From Aculops lycopersici (Eukaryota; Arthropoda; Arachnida; Trombidiformes; Eriophyidae): DNA of 64,000 nt. The first letter of the stretch is position 1, and each line of letters begins with the position of its first letter. The stretch covers positions 2,829,187 through 2,893,186 of the forward strand of contig WNKI01000004.1 in assembly GCA_015350385.1 (NCBI GenBank). Reading direction: 5' to 3'. A program made the position numbers and the translations under genes. The notes under the pieces are model-generated. The model did not search any database. It had not been told where the DNA came from and saw only the letters and a list, made by a program, of their open reading frames with translations. Shown in pieces: positions 31,235 through 43,648 of the stretch.

Positions 31235-34129
31235 ATGAACCATCTAGTCCTACAATCGTACAGAAGTTGCTATCTGCTAGGAGCTAGGGTTCTCGCAAGG
31301 CGCAACCAAGGATTCTTCAAGCAACAGCAACAACCACAACAAACGCAAAGGTCTCTTGCAACCACAACTATTAGGTTGAGCGCAAACGAGAGCAACAATA
31401 GCAATGACCATGATTTCAGACATAGTGAGGAGCTAGCGAAAGAGAGGTACGACATTAGGGCTGGCGAAGATGTTGATAGAAAACGAGCTAGATTATTGTA
31501 TCAGAGTCGAAAGCGAGGAATGCTCGAGAATGGTGTTATATTGGCCTCCTTTGCAGACAAATACTTGCATGTATTTGATGAGAAACAACTCGACGAGTAT
31601 GATAGACTTATTAATCTGCCAACAAATGATTGGGACATTTTCTATTGGGCCACCAAAACCAAACCAACGCCAGCGGAGTTTGAGACAAATGTTATGGCGA
31701 AATTGCGTGAACATTTGAGAAGCAAGGTGAGTAAGGAAGATGAAGCTGAAGATGCCAGTCGATGTAATAGTGATAACAGTAGTGATAAAACCAACGAGGC
31801 CCAGAAAGACCAAGATGAGTTTTGGGATGCTAAATTTAGGAGAGAGCAGAAGAGCAAAGAAGATGATGAAGGTAGTAGACTATCCAAAGACAGTGTTCTA
31901 GGCAAGTCAAGACCGGATGATATTGTTTTGCCAGCATCCAAGAAAAAGTATGAACTTGAGATTGATCCTGTCGAGGAAGATCTGACGAATTTCAGAGAGA
32001 ATCTATTTGACTATCGAGTCAAGTGGTTTAAGAGCGGCTCAGGTATCCAAAACATGACTGATTGGAGAAAAAAGAAGCTGGAGGCTAGATTGCGTCGAGG
32101 ATTATCTCAACCTGTTTCATTGAGAAACATGAATGAACACAAGGAAGCAAAAGTTTATAGCCAACGTGCGCCAAGAAGAAGTATTGCTGCCATGAAGCCA
32201 TACTCCAGAAACACCGATCTCCTCGACTCCACAAATGAACGAAAAATTAAGCATCATAATTTTATGCAATACCTACTTAGATCCGAATTCACCCATGATA
32301 TAAGAGACTACGAGGATGAGGCTGAAGCTTGGGCTGAAATGTACTGGCGTCGTGATTATGGATCTTCGGATCTGAAGCTGGCTCCAAGTTTCATCAAATG
32401 TAATGGATGTAATGCAAACTTACATTGTTGTGATCCTGGACACGACGGCTACATTCCCAAAGAGCTATTCATAAGAATAACAACTCCAGATTTTTTAACA
32501 TCTAAGGGGCAAGCCGCAACCAAAGACCGGATATGTCAGAAATGTAAATTTCTGAAGACTTATGATGTAAATCTCAGTGCTGAAGTAACCAAACATGCAT
32601 ATGAAGATATACTCAAGGACATAGGTGGCAAACCACCATCTATCGTTCTCTTACTAGTGGATCTTACGGATTTTCCAGGTGGCTTATGGCCAAATTTGCT
32701 AAAATATATCGGCACTCATCACAAGTTGATAGTGATAGGCAACAAACTAGACCTCTTACCCATTGATGGGCCCAACTTTTTCGAAAGAGTCAAAGAAAGC
32801 CTCAAGCAGAATATGTATCCTATTACAAGAGGGGACACTGATAATCTTCAAATATTCGATACAATGTTATTGAGTGCAAGAACTGGTCTTGGAGTCCAAA
32901 ATCTCGTTACACGTGTAGCAAACCTTTTGGAGGTAAACGGTCAATCTGATGTCTACCTCATGGGCTCAAGCAACTCAGGAAAGTCGACACTATTCAATGC
33001 AATGCTTCAATCAGATCTTAGTGCTCTACGAAAGAGTGATTTAATCTCCCGAGTGTCACCTTATGAGTTATCCTCTTCATCTAAGAAATTTCTCAAATTT
33101 CCAATTGCTCAACTAGAGGGTTGGGAGGTCGAGACAGCGAAGAGACGCATGCACGCCGTAGAACGCGATACCGCAAAACTAGAGCGATCTTTAGAAACCA
33201 TGACCGCTCTCAGGCGTAATAGTATGCCACATATGTCATTATTAAGTAACAAATTAGAGTATTTAGCAGTGCAACATGATCAAATCTGTGATAGTAAAGG
33301 TGAAACAAAACTAGTCAATCAAACACAAAATATCTCAACATCCCTCAGTAATCAAGTGGGAACATACGACGAAGAACCAGAGTTGAGATTTGCCGATGAT
33401 CACCCAATGGCAAAGTATCAGCCCGGCCAGCCACTGAGTGCCAATGGTGAGGAGTTTGCCGATCATGCTTACTTCCATTATACCCCATCAGCCAAGACAG
33501 AAAATCAACTTGAAAATCTATTGACAAGGGGGGAGAAATTCGATGTATTTATTCATGAAACTTTAGTACCTAGAAAATTCATCCTACGTCCCATGCAAAC
33601 CATCTTTATATCTGGCCTCGCACGTTTAGATCTATTGACTGCTAGTTCAGTTGTCGAATTCAATGTACTGGCATCGAAAAATTTGCCCGTCCATGTAATA
33701 CCAACGAGAAAAGCTGACCATTTTTATCAAACATTCTTAGGATCTCCTTACTTAGGTGTACCAAATGCAGGTGGAGCCATAGGCGACGTTAGCACGAGCG
33801 AGGAGGAGAAGGATGAATCCATGATAGACAGGTTGAAGAAATGGCCAAAGATGAAACCGGCTAGCAGAGGCGATGTCTTCGTTAAGGGTATTCATAGGAA
33901 TCAAGGCGGAGTTCTCGATATTGTCTACAGTTCAGTTGGTTGGATACTAGTTCAGTTGATTCAAGATCAAGAGGCGCTGATCCGGCCATACTCACCTGGC
34001 GGCCGAGGGATCTATGTCCGCTCGCCGCCATTGTTGGCCCATGTTAACAGTCGCTCCACTGGCCGGAAGGTGCGCGATACGCCTGTCTTCGAGCATCCGC
34101 ATTATAAATTAGACCAGATGCCTGCCTAA
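31235..34129 (+). CDS. SDHAF2-NOA1 fusion protein (complex II assembly factor joined to mitochondrial GTPase)
   Basis: A single 964-codon ORF with two mitochondrial modules. Residues 1-45 look like a presequence (Arg/Ser-rich, no acidic residues). Residues 79-162 are SDHAF2, the factor for FAD attachment to SDHA: KRARLLYQSRKRGMLEN, DRLINLPTNDWDIFYWAT. A charged linker (165-385) follows. Residues 386-964 are NOA1, the circularly permuted YqeH-type GTPase of mitoribosome assembly: CNGC (389-392), CQKC (434-437), G4 NKLD (503-506), G5 SAR (548-550), G1 GSSNSGKST (577-585) and a C-terminal part containing VPRKFILRP. The G2 and G3 motifs are degenerate (see findings). AATAAA is at 34323-34328. The frame stays open throughout, so a fusion is the simplest reading. 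However, a consensus donor AAG|GTGAGT at 31727 and possible internal starts (Met274) leave room for separate products. Confidence 0.88.
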   Translation: MNHLVLQSYRSCYLLGARVLARRNQGFFKQQQQPQQTQRSLATTTIRLSANESNNSNDHDFRHSEELAKERYDIRAGEDVDRKRARLLYQSRKRGMLENGVILASFADKYLHVFDEKQLDEYDRLINLPTNDWDIFYWATKTKPTPAEFETNVMAKLREHLRSKVSKEDEAEDASRCNSDNSSDKTNEAQKDQDEFWDAKFRREQKSKEDDEGSRLSKDSVLGKSRPDDIVLPASKKKYELEIDPVEEDLTNFRENLFDYRVKWFKSGSGIQNMTDWRKKKLEARLRRGLSQPVSLRNMNEHKEAKVYSQRAPRRSIAAMKPYSRNTDLLDSTNERKIKHHNFMQYLLRSEFTHDIRDYEDEAEAWAEMYWRRDYGSSDLKLAPSFIKCNGCNANLHCCDPGHDGYIPKELFIRITTPDFLTSKGQAATKDRICQKCKFLKTYDVNLSAEVTKHAYEDILKDIGGKPPSIVLLLVDLTDFPGGLWPNLLKYIGTHHKLIVIGNKLDLLPIDGPNFFERVKESLKQNMYPITRGDTDNLQIFDTMLLSARTGLGVQNLVTRVANLLEVNGQSDVYLMGSSNSGKSTLFNAMLQSDLSALRKSDLISRVSPYELSSSSKKFLKFPIAQLEGWEVETAKRRMHAVERDTAKLERSLETMTALRRNSMPHMSLLSNKLEYLAVQHDQICDSKGETKLVNQTQNISTSLSNQVGTYDEEPELRFADDHPMAKYQPGQPLSANGEEFADHAYFHYTPSAKTENQLENLLTRGEKFDVFIHETLVPRKFILRPMQTIFISGLARLDLLTASSVVEFNVLASKNLPVHVIPTRKADHFYQTFLGSPYLGVPNAGGAIGDVSTSEEEKDESMIDRLKKWPKMKPASRGDVFVKGIHRNQGGVLDIVYSSVGWILVQLIQDQEALIRPYSPGGRGIYVRSPPLLAHVNSRSTGRKVRDTPVFEHPHYKLDQMPA

Positions 34130-34322
34130 GGTGACACACGCAAACCGACATCCTATTTCTCGGACAAAAGTAGATTGTCTCCAGGCCCCTTGTACAGCTT
34201 ATCTCAATAATTGCGTTACTCTCATCACTTGCAGACAAATTAGAGAGAAAAATATTTCACCCTTTCGAGTTTCGAATGCGACTTTGCAGGAATGCGGAAA
34301 AAAGACCGCTTTCGCCTTGGTA

Positions 34323-34328
34323 AATAAA
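34323..34328 (+). terminator. poly(A) signal of SDHAF2-NOA1
   Basis: AATAAA about 195 bp past the stop; further copies occur near 34571 and 34614. Confidence 0.55.
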
Positions 34329-35097
34329 GAATGTTTTCCTGCTGAGTAGCTCTTGTGTTTATCGCTGCAGTTCGATTATGAGCCATTTGAGCGACAGCAA
34401 TTTACATGTAGATCGAGAGTTGGGCAATTATTAAGACAAACTGTAGCTATCCCGCCGGCTAGCTTGCTTTCTCGACATAGAATTAATACTTGAAAGAGAG
34501 TGAAGAGAAGATGAAGATTTTCGCTGTCGTGATTCGATTATCGGTGCTGAATTCGAGACAAACCAACTAAATAAAGGGCGCCTGTGAAGTCGTGTGAATG
34601 TTTTGCATCTCGAATAAACTCAGTTGAATCGACTAGAAACTTCATGTGAAATATTGTTTTGTCTCTTAGGCTGCTTTTGTACAACACGCGTGAGCTATAT
34701 TTGCATCCGCTCGATATTGCTTCTCGGCTAACGGGGCCTCAATAATAGTATTATATATAAATTTATATCTAGATAATTTTCAACAAGAATTAAGCCCAAA
34801 AAGGGCACACGGCGCAAAATTTACTTTTTGTCACACGACTTCACGGACACCCTTTATCTCATGCCAGTGGCACTCAAATCAAATCTGGTTTAGCGCACCG
34901 TGGATCTTGCCACTTCCGGCGTCTTGCTGGCTGGCCGGCTGACTGACTAACCAGTGGCGCGCATCGCTGAGCCTATGAGCGATTTTGTTTGTTGTTGACT
35001 AGCGGGCAGTTGGTTTCTTTGCCACAGTGATGTCGTCATCTTCATGACCCCCGAGCTGGTCGAGCAAGTTAAGACAACCATCCAAATATCGCTATCC

Positions 35098-35101
<4 letters not shown>

Positions 35102-35163
<62 letters not shown>

Positions 35164-35268
35164 TAGTANNNNNNNNNNNNNNNNNNNNNNNNNNNNNNNN
35201 NNNNNNNNNNNNNNNNNNNNNNNNNNNNNNNNNNNNNNNNNNNNNNNNNNNNNNNNNAGAGAGAGAGA
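35102..35268. repeat. (GA)n microsatellite with assembly gap
   Basis: GA repeats at 35102-35160, then TAGTAGTA, an 89-base run of N (35169-35257), and GA repeats again to 35268. The true repeat length is unknown. Confidence 0.9.
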
Positions 35269-38200
35269 TTTTGTAGCGGTTTAGGGTCTTGGGCCAACAG
35301 CTGCTTTGGACGCGCCCCATTCCACGGATTCTCCTAGGCCCTGATTTCTCGTGGGTCCGGTCGTGGCCAGCGCAGTAGAGGCGCAACTCAAACTGGCGAT
35401 TCAATTTGTCCAATGGCCATTTAGATCATATCGCCAGCGAAACAGATTCATCTCTATTTTCGGTCGGCCTCCTTTTCCGAGCCTCTTTTGCTCTGGTGCA
35501 ATTTCGGTGTCCTCTTTAGACACTTACCCCGGAAAGGTCTTACTTTTGAGGCATCCTGAGGACCTCCGTGTTTCAATTGGCCTGGCCGTTCGTTCGTTCG
35601 TTCGTTCTGGTTTCCCTCCCATTTCCAGCTCTAGCGTCTACTATAAGCCGGAGGCCGCTAAGCTAGTAACAATTAAGATCTCGGCCAGAGATAAGCTAGT
35701 GCGTGATCTACTTGTTAGTATGTCCTCGCTCTAACAACAAGCTCTTTGAACCTTTCAATCCACTGACTCTACTCTCTACCTTTACCTTTCGCCCCCAACA
35801 TGAATACTAATTATGGCTCACCGGTTCAACGCACCGGTTTGGTGAATTGGAAGCAATAACCTAAATATGAGCTGGATTTGTTGTTATTGTATTTGTTTTG
35901 CTCTAAATTGACAAGCGTCTCCGTAGCTCTTCCGTCTATATAGAGCAAAAGTCGACTGATTCGAGATTCATGTGGCTCCCGAGGCCAACTGCCGCGAGCC
36001 ATATTTGTCGGGATACTGATAGGACTTACGTGACACTTGAGCGATCGACTCTCTGCTTTGAGCGAGATGAAATGAGATTCCCTCTTTCCAGGATTTAAAT
36101 GAATAAAACGTGCAAATCAATGTTTCGTCAAGTGAGCCGAACACTAGCTGAGCCAGCAGTTGGAATAATCATCGCACTTTTGTACCTTCATTGGCGTCAA
36201 ATTGAGTTAACACTTCACTTCCTCGCCGCCGTCGTCGTCGTCGTGATATTCGTGGTATTCGTCGTCGTCGATGATGATGATGATGAGGCCAAAACTACGT
36301 GAATGCTCATTTCCAGTTGACTTTTTGCGCTAAATCTCTACTTCCGGTTGGGTAATCGAGCACAAACTGTATGAGAAAGAGAGTTGGGGAAAATGTGGAA
36401 TTTCAACACTTCCACTCGTGGCGCCACTGAACGCAATTGTAACATTCGCTCAAAGTTTCAGAATCAGAGACTGAAATGCGACCCAATGACTGAAGCCCGA
36501 GTTTAAGTTGGTTGGTTTAAGTTAGTTAGTGGGCTGTTAGGTGGTTAAATGCTGTGTGACAAGTGCTGCGAGACGCGAGCTTATCATTTGAGTCGCTCGT
36601 GCTCAGCGGACTAATGTAGCTTCAGCTAGAGAGAGAGAGGAGGGAGCAAAGTGAAGTGGCGTCGGCGGCGGCGGCTGAGAGTTAAGTGAGCAGCAAGAGT
36701 TTGCTGCTTTTATTGAAACCAAAACTCACTGCAGTCACCAAGCAGCTCACTTGCCACATGGAGGCCAACGTTTGTAGTGGTGGCTATGGTCATAGAGGAA
36801 ACAGAGGCTACAGAAGCAGCTAAACTTCTAATGAGATAAACTCGCCCGTCTCCAGAACGAGCGGATATCGAGCTTCCAACGATAATCTCGGCCCCTTGGA
36901 GTTTGCGAGCAGAGTGGCGCCAGAGTCTGAAGGGTGGCCAGACGGAAGCGGAAGTGGAGAGAGAGAGTTGCCAGGCGCTTAGCTTGGCCTTAGCCACTTT
37001 TCTAGTCATGGCACCCGGCGTCTTCATAGAAACAACAACAACTGGCTGTTTAGCTAACCAACAGCCAGGCACTAGCAGCTTGCCCAAAGAGTTGGAGAGT
37101 TCATTTGGCGCTTTGACTTGGTGGCGGGCGCCAGTCCCAGTCGCCATCTTGCAGCTGATCTGCGCTGATCAACAGCAAGAGAGTAACGAGCAGAGAGGAG
37201 GGCAGAGGAGAGGAGAAAAGGAAACAGAAGCTCAAGTTTACTCGACTGGCTCAAATGGTCTGCAAATAACGAGCCTCTGGAACTGCGCGTCGCATTACTT
37301 GTCCGACCCTCAGCTCTGTGGGCGGATGCGGAAGTTTCATTGGAAATTGCAGTGGCGACCAAGGGGAGGAGCAAATTGAGAGACGCTAGCTCCAACTAAC
37401 AGGACGCAAAAGTCGTTTCTCAAGATTTGCAACGAGGTTCAGTCAATCAGAGAGGAAGCGAAACAGCAGCAGTAGTCAATTTGGGACGCCATCGTGGCCT
37501 TCGAAATGGAGTTAATCTACGGGGACAAAATAACACATGCAAATCTTTCTGGTTCAAACTGGAGCAGATTGGCATTGATAACAGCGGAGACCGCTGATCT
37601 ATAGCTACACTATGGCTGCGTACCACTAAATGCTGCATAGCTAGAGATTGCCGCAAACGGAAGTGGGCAGGGGGCAAAGATACGCAAAAACGAGTCATTG
37701 GTCGTCCTCTCAAAGTGGTGGCGGTCTTAATCGTTGTTGATCCAAGCCAATCAATTACGTCTCAATTGCATTACGATCCAATCCACCGATTGACTCATTG
37801 ACTGTCGCCTTGGGACGGTGAATGGGATAGTTCTAATTGAGTGGAGCACAGGTGGTTGGTGATTTCGACTCGCCATAGGCGTGTTTGTTATTAGTTATGA
37901 TGATATAAGTTGAGCCCATTGTTAGCTTCAGCGGCTGGCGAGTTTTGTTTACTCTCTGGTTTGGTTTGGTTTTGTTGGGCTGAGTTTAGTTTGGCTTTTT
38001 CTGCTGCTCACATAAGATAATGCACTAATAAACTGGAGCAAGCGACGAGTTGAAGGTCAAATATTTAATTTTGCGTTATGTAATATGATTTATTGGAGGG
38101 AAAATCAAGTGGCAGCTGGGAGAGGAAACAGTGAAGCAACAAACAAAGTGCACATACATAATAGAGGAGCAAAGAGCCCCAATGGCAGTCCGTGATTTTT

Positions 38201-41200
38201 GTCAACTTTTTCCTCTGTCTGTCTGTACACCACTCGCGTCTTTAATGGTGGTGCTGCTGCTGCTGGCAAGTGACTCGACTTTTGATGGTCAGCTGGGAAA
38301 TTAATACCCGAGAGTTGGTTTTGGCGAGCAAACGGATGTTTGGTTGGATTTTGTTTGCCGGCTTGAGAGGGGGCAGCCAATACAAGCGACGACATTCACT
38401 GTGGGCAAGTGTCGTTTTTTGTTGGGCAACCAGGACAAGCGTCCTGAATTAGGGCGCCTCCTAATGAATGCCCAAATCGCTAGCACTCTCTTTCTCATTC
38501 TTTCTCTCTGGTAGTTGTGGTTGGTGTCTCGAAAGCCGCTGCTAGATTGAAATGTAATCTCTATCTCGAGGCGACATCACGAACCACTGAGCCATTGAAT
38601 CTCGACCAACTCACAAGACCAGATTAAACCAAACCTAACTGAACCAGACGAGACCGAAAGAGTTGAGGCGAGACGACGACAAGTAAAAGATGTTTGCTAT
38701 CTTCAAATCGCACTGTTTTGGCCACTCGGTTTTTGTTTTGTTTTCGCTAGCTTGCCAGCTAGTCTAAGTGGCTGCGAGAGGTCCATTTGTGGGCGCGAAA
38801 TGAATCGAGCGACTCGAGCGGTCAATTGGGCGCGTCGAAGCAAAAGATAGAGAGCCTCTAGTGCCTCGCTCGTCGATCTAATTATTTGTTGGACGCTTGG
38901 TTGTTGTGTTGTTCTTTTTTGGGTTACCACATTTAGCCTCCCTCTTTCCCTAAAAATAGACTCAACTCAATTTATAAGTTTTGTCGCTAGGCGCTTGGTG
39001 CGCGTTTTTCGCTTCTCAGGTCAACGGACGACGACGAGCCACGAGTCAGATTGAAGCAAAACTCTTTTTTGTTTCGAACTGTAGGCTTCGGGGTCGAATG
39101 GAAGGAAGCAAAAGGAAAGGAAACAAACGGAACCCATTAACTTGGTTTATTCATTGCCGAGGGCTGGCAAATGTGCAACCACTTGAGTCGCGCCCTCTCT
39201 TTCTTTCTAGGAGATTTGAATCTAAATTGCATTGCTCCTCGTTTGCGCTTGTGGTGTTTGTCGACTGGACGACAAATGGCTTATCGGGTGAAAAAAGTGG
39301 CTTGCCATTCGAACGGCCGAGCAGTCGGTCAGTTGTTTGGACCGCTGGTCTCTAGTTTCACTGTCGGCTAATGCTGGCCGCGATCTTCGTTGTTCTTTTG
39401 AGAGCCAATCGATAGCACGACTGGTGGTAGTAGTAATAGCTGCAGCAACAAAGTTGGTGGACAAGCCGTTAGTTTCGTCGTTGGGTTGTGGCGGCGGAAG
39501 TCGCAGCTTTCGAGCGCTCAATTTGCAGGCCCGAATTCATTGCTCCTTCCAGTGAACCAGCTAAAGCTAAAGCAGAAGCTAGCCGCAACTGCAAGGGGAA
39601 AAGTGAGGAGAAACAAGATGCTGCCCGTCGATAGCCGCCAAACGGCTTCCGGTTTCACTGGATCTTTCCTCTTACAAACTAGCCAGACGTTGGTCTAGAT
39701 ATTAGATGACTAGCGGGTCAGTGGAATTATTGGTAGTTGTAACAAGAACAACAGCAACAGCAACAACAACAACAACCACAAAGACAACAGACTCGTAGAC
39801 TATGACCGCAAAACAAACTACATTCTACAAGCCGGTTGCTCGCTTTCCAGTTTCAAGTTCTTTGTATTGTGTTCAACTGCTGAAAGTTGTATTGTTGTTT
39901 TTGTTGCTGTAGCCAAAAGCTTTTTGGCAGCTAATTTGATTAAAGTCAACCCATTCGACTGGCGCGTTAGTTATCGTAGCGCTGGTCAAGTTTTAGTCGA
40001 TTCAAGTGGAGTAAAGTCCTATTCGCAATTTTTTCCCTCACTTACTTTGGCCATCACACCAAACTCTTGTTGCCTTGAATGGTGTTTGAGTGTAAGCATT
40101 GTGAGCTCACTTTGTGCGCAGAACAAAGCGGAAGCGGAAGTGGCGGCCTTGGACCAGCGCGTCTTCTTCCTGGCACTTGAATCGATGAGCTTGCAAGCTC
40201 TCTACTCGAGGTTCAAATTTAAGAAGCGCGATTTGAAACTCCGAGATTTGGAAACACTTGAGCAACAACACAGAGGGTAAACTGGCACAATGATAAAGCG
40301 AGAGAAAAAACCGGCCGCTTGACCGGCTGGCCACTTAGTTGCGATGGTGGCCGGCAAAGGTTCAATGTGTCACTTGGCTAGTTGCCAGAGTTGACTTGCG
40401 AGCCAGTTGAACAAACACGTTGTCCACTTCCGGCCACACCGAAGTGGGATTATTTGAAGCGAACAAGGCGCAGGTCGCAACTCGTAGGTGCCACTAGTTC
40501 TATCGCCTCTCGCTCGCTCTCTCTCTCTATTTGCTCTTCTCTTCTCTCCTCGGGTTGGTTTTGAGTTTTGGCTCGCAAACGAAACCAAACCCAAAAGAAG
40601 GAGAGTGTGAAACAGAGACAGAGAGAAAATCCAGCGACGACGACGACGACGAATAACTACAATACCAACTCGACCATAAGCTCCACTACACATGTACCTA
40701 CCTTGAAGTACAACTAGTAGTAGGAGTAGTAGTGATAGTTGTAGTAGTAGTGGAAATGGCGAGCGAGTTGATAATAGAGGCGGTACATAGGAGACATACA
40801 AACTAGCGCCTCGTGAGTTGAAGCATGCAACGCTTCCACTCATTTACATAATGAACACGCAACATGGAAAACTTCCGTCCTCAACCACGAGGACCAAAGG
40901 CGACAAACTTTATCCCTTAGTTTTTGGTCGCTTTGTAGTTGTAGATGCTCCTCTCGCAGGTGCGTCATCTTTACAGGTTGTCTCTTGGTTTGGCTAAGCC
41001 AAACACAGAGACAAGTTTGGTTCGGCTCGATTCGGTTTACCTTCTGGACGGCAGAGTTGAGTTGAGAAATACAATCTTGCGTGGCATTTGCATTTTTTGT
41101 AAATTCAACAACGACTTTCATCTCTTCAGCTTCGTCAACATCTAACTGGCTGACTAACCGGACCTCTGACTAGCTAGCTGTTTGTTAAAGTCACCGGCCT

Positions 41201-43648
41201 TGGGCTAGCAGCAAGTCGTCTGCACGCAAACGCCGTATCCATCACTTCCGCTGGATCTTCGTGGCTGCAACTCACTTGGGACCGGAGCGAAGGAAATATG
41301 AGAGATTCCACGAGAGAATCTGGAGGCATCATGATGTTGATGATATAAGGCAATTGAATGAATGGAACTCGTCGTGAGCGTTGATGAAATAGACAAGCGT
41401 GGCAAAGTTTTGCTTGATTCTCTTCTCGAACTTTTCCTCAAAAGTCTCAGCAGACTGCAGAGAAGGAGAAGAAGAAGAAGCAATATAATCGATTCTGAAC
41501 TCGCCAACTTCCGGCGATAGAGCTGATTGATTCATTGAAAGCTCGTTTGCGGTTGCGACTCCAGAGGAACGAGGGACAAACTTGCGACACTTGAATCTTG
41601 TGTGCGTTTCGATGGCCACCAAACTCTAGAACTCGCGGTTCAGGTTTCAACAACAACAACAACAACAACGGCAGCAATAAAAGCTGGCTATATTTTCGAC
41701 ATCGAGGGTCGGAACTGAACGACCAAAGTCGAAGTAGACGTCGATGACAACGAGGAAGTCATCGGCGATCCATCGATCATCTCATTGCTTGGCTCCCATT
41801 CAATACTAAATGGCTACTCCAGAGGCGAGAGTGGAGAGTATCTTACTTTCGATTGGACCATAGAGATACTTACAATGGAGAGAGGGAGAGAGAGAGCAAC
41901 AACATTAGAGCTTCACGGAGGCCGAACCAAAGGCACCGGTCCGGCCATCTTGGCAAATGTTATGTTGATGCTCTAGTGTTGAGAGAATTTAGAGAATGAA
42001 ACTTTGTGGTATTGTTGGTGGTGGCCATTATGATTGCGCACCACCAACTAGAGAGACGGAGGCACACACACATCTGCGGTCTTGGGACTCGGGTTTCGGT
42101 TCAAGAGCTATTAGCAATAGATAGTTCCAATGTCATCGCCACTGCTGCTACCGCTACGCAAATAGGCAGCGATAACTTTTCAATTGGCCCAACGACTTGG
42201 GGATTTGGTCGGAGTTAAGCAATCGCATCGTATGCTTGCGGCGCCAATCGGGGCGCCATTGTGCCAGAACCGAATGTTGGCCCGCCGACACATGCAAACT
42301 GGCGACGGCCAACTTCCGCCTCGCCGACTCCAAGCTGCCGCCGACTTGGGTCGTTTGCTTCTCTTGGATTTGATTCAATGCGAGCGGTCACTTGAGGTGC
42401 TGTTATTTCTATCTCCGTTTTTGCTGCTGTTACTCTGTTGTGAATCAGCCAGTTGGCGACGATTATGACTAAGAAGCGATGGCAATGGAAACAGCAACAG
42501 CAAAGACGATTGAGGCGAACAGAGGAAGAGAAAACTTGAACGATTGAGTGAGAAAGAGAGAGAGAGAAGGAGAGAGGGAAAAAGAAGAGGGAAAGGAGAA
42601 GGAACGTCGCCCTGGCTATTAATTGAATTGGCGCACAACCATTCGAATCGCCGGCGCCACTTCCGTTTGGCAAGCTCAAAGTTCGAAACTCCAACTGCGG
42701 CTGATTAGCCAGCAAGACGATTCGCAAGAGTTCCAAGTCTCATGACTCGTGCGCGTCTCGCCATCACGAAACGACACCACAAACTTGGTTGCAAGTTGGA
42801 GTCGTCATATATCATCAGTAGCACGGTTTGCTGGCGCTTTGAGTTTTCTCGTTGGTCTCTCATTGGTTAGTTTGAGGCAAGAGCAAAAGTAGAGGCAAAA
42901 GTGGAAGCGGAACTCTGACTTGCGGGCAATAAATTGGCGATTTTCAACTGGCCAACCAACGGGGACAGTTGAGCAGATAAACCAAAACTAAAAGAGAACC
43001 ACCAAGAGGCCGATGACGAAGTCGACGACCACTTGCCAATTCATTAGCGCGCGCCAATGGCCTCTGCCCGTCTTTGGTTGTGGCAAATCTGTGCGGCGCG
43101 CCTAGATTTGCGCGCACAGAGGCCACTGCAGACGCAGGCATTTACTTTGTCGCCGGCACCTAGCGACTCGCCGCTAGGTGCTTGTGCGTGGCTCGTGCTC
43201 TCGTCCACTCGAGCCCAGCGTCTTTGCTCGAGAGGCGCTGCTGCTCATGCGCGTCAAGCTAGCAAGTTGGTTGCTCACCAGAAAGCCGAACGACGACTGC
43301 GAAGGGGTCAGTAGAGGTGATGGAGATGGTTGCCACAAATTGCCATAAACTCGAGGGACGACGAGCGCAAGTTAACGTGGAGATGGGCATTTAAATGTTT
43401 AATAGTGCTGAGGCTAACCCATCAATAGAAGGGTGAGGGAGGAGATTAGTGTGATTGTAAATGCAGCAGGTGGCGCAATAAATAAGTGAGCACACAAGTG
43501 AGTGATGCGTTTCAGGTTCACTGCTTTGAGATATTCAACTTCGAAATTTCCGAGTTTCGGTATCCTTGAAATCAGCATTAAGAAGATTAGCATTAGCAAT
43601 CTTCTGAGCTGAAATCAGCAAAACAATTGCGTGCTTACAACCAAAAAG

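Larger units (their letters stand above)
34130..43648. other. Gene-poor region upstream of the sidestep-like gene
   Basis: 9.5 kb with no recognisable gene. The longest frames (36903-37379 plus, 42215-42736 minus, 39867-40280 plus) match no family, overlap other frames on the opposite strand and have low-complexity composition. The region holds a GA microsatellite with an assembly gap and short CAA/CAG runs (39742-39780). It also contains several copies of ACTTCCGG. It probably contains the promoter and possibly non-coding 5' exons of the receptor gene. Confidence 0.5.

Noticed and set aside
36903..37379. 158-codon plus-strand open frame
   Set aside because: Composition and opposed frames suggest noncoding sequence; no start context, signal or conserved motif.
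42215..42736. 173-codon minus-strand open frame
   Set aside because: No family resemblance, Ser/Phe/Leu-rich from a GA/CT-rich stretch, and overlapped by open frames on both strands; typical chance frame in this GC range.
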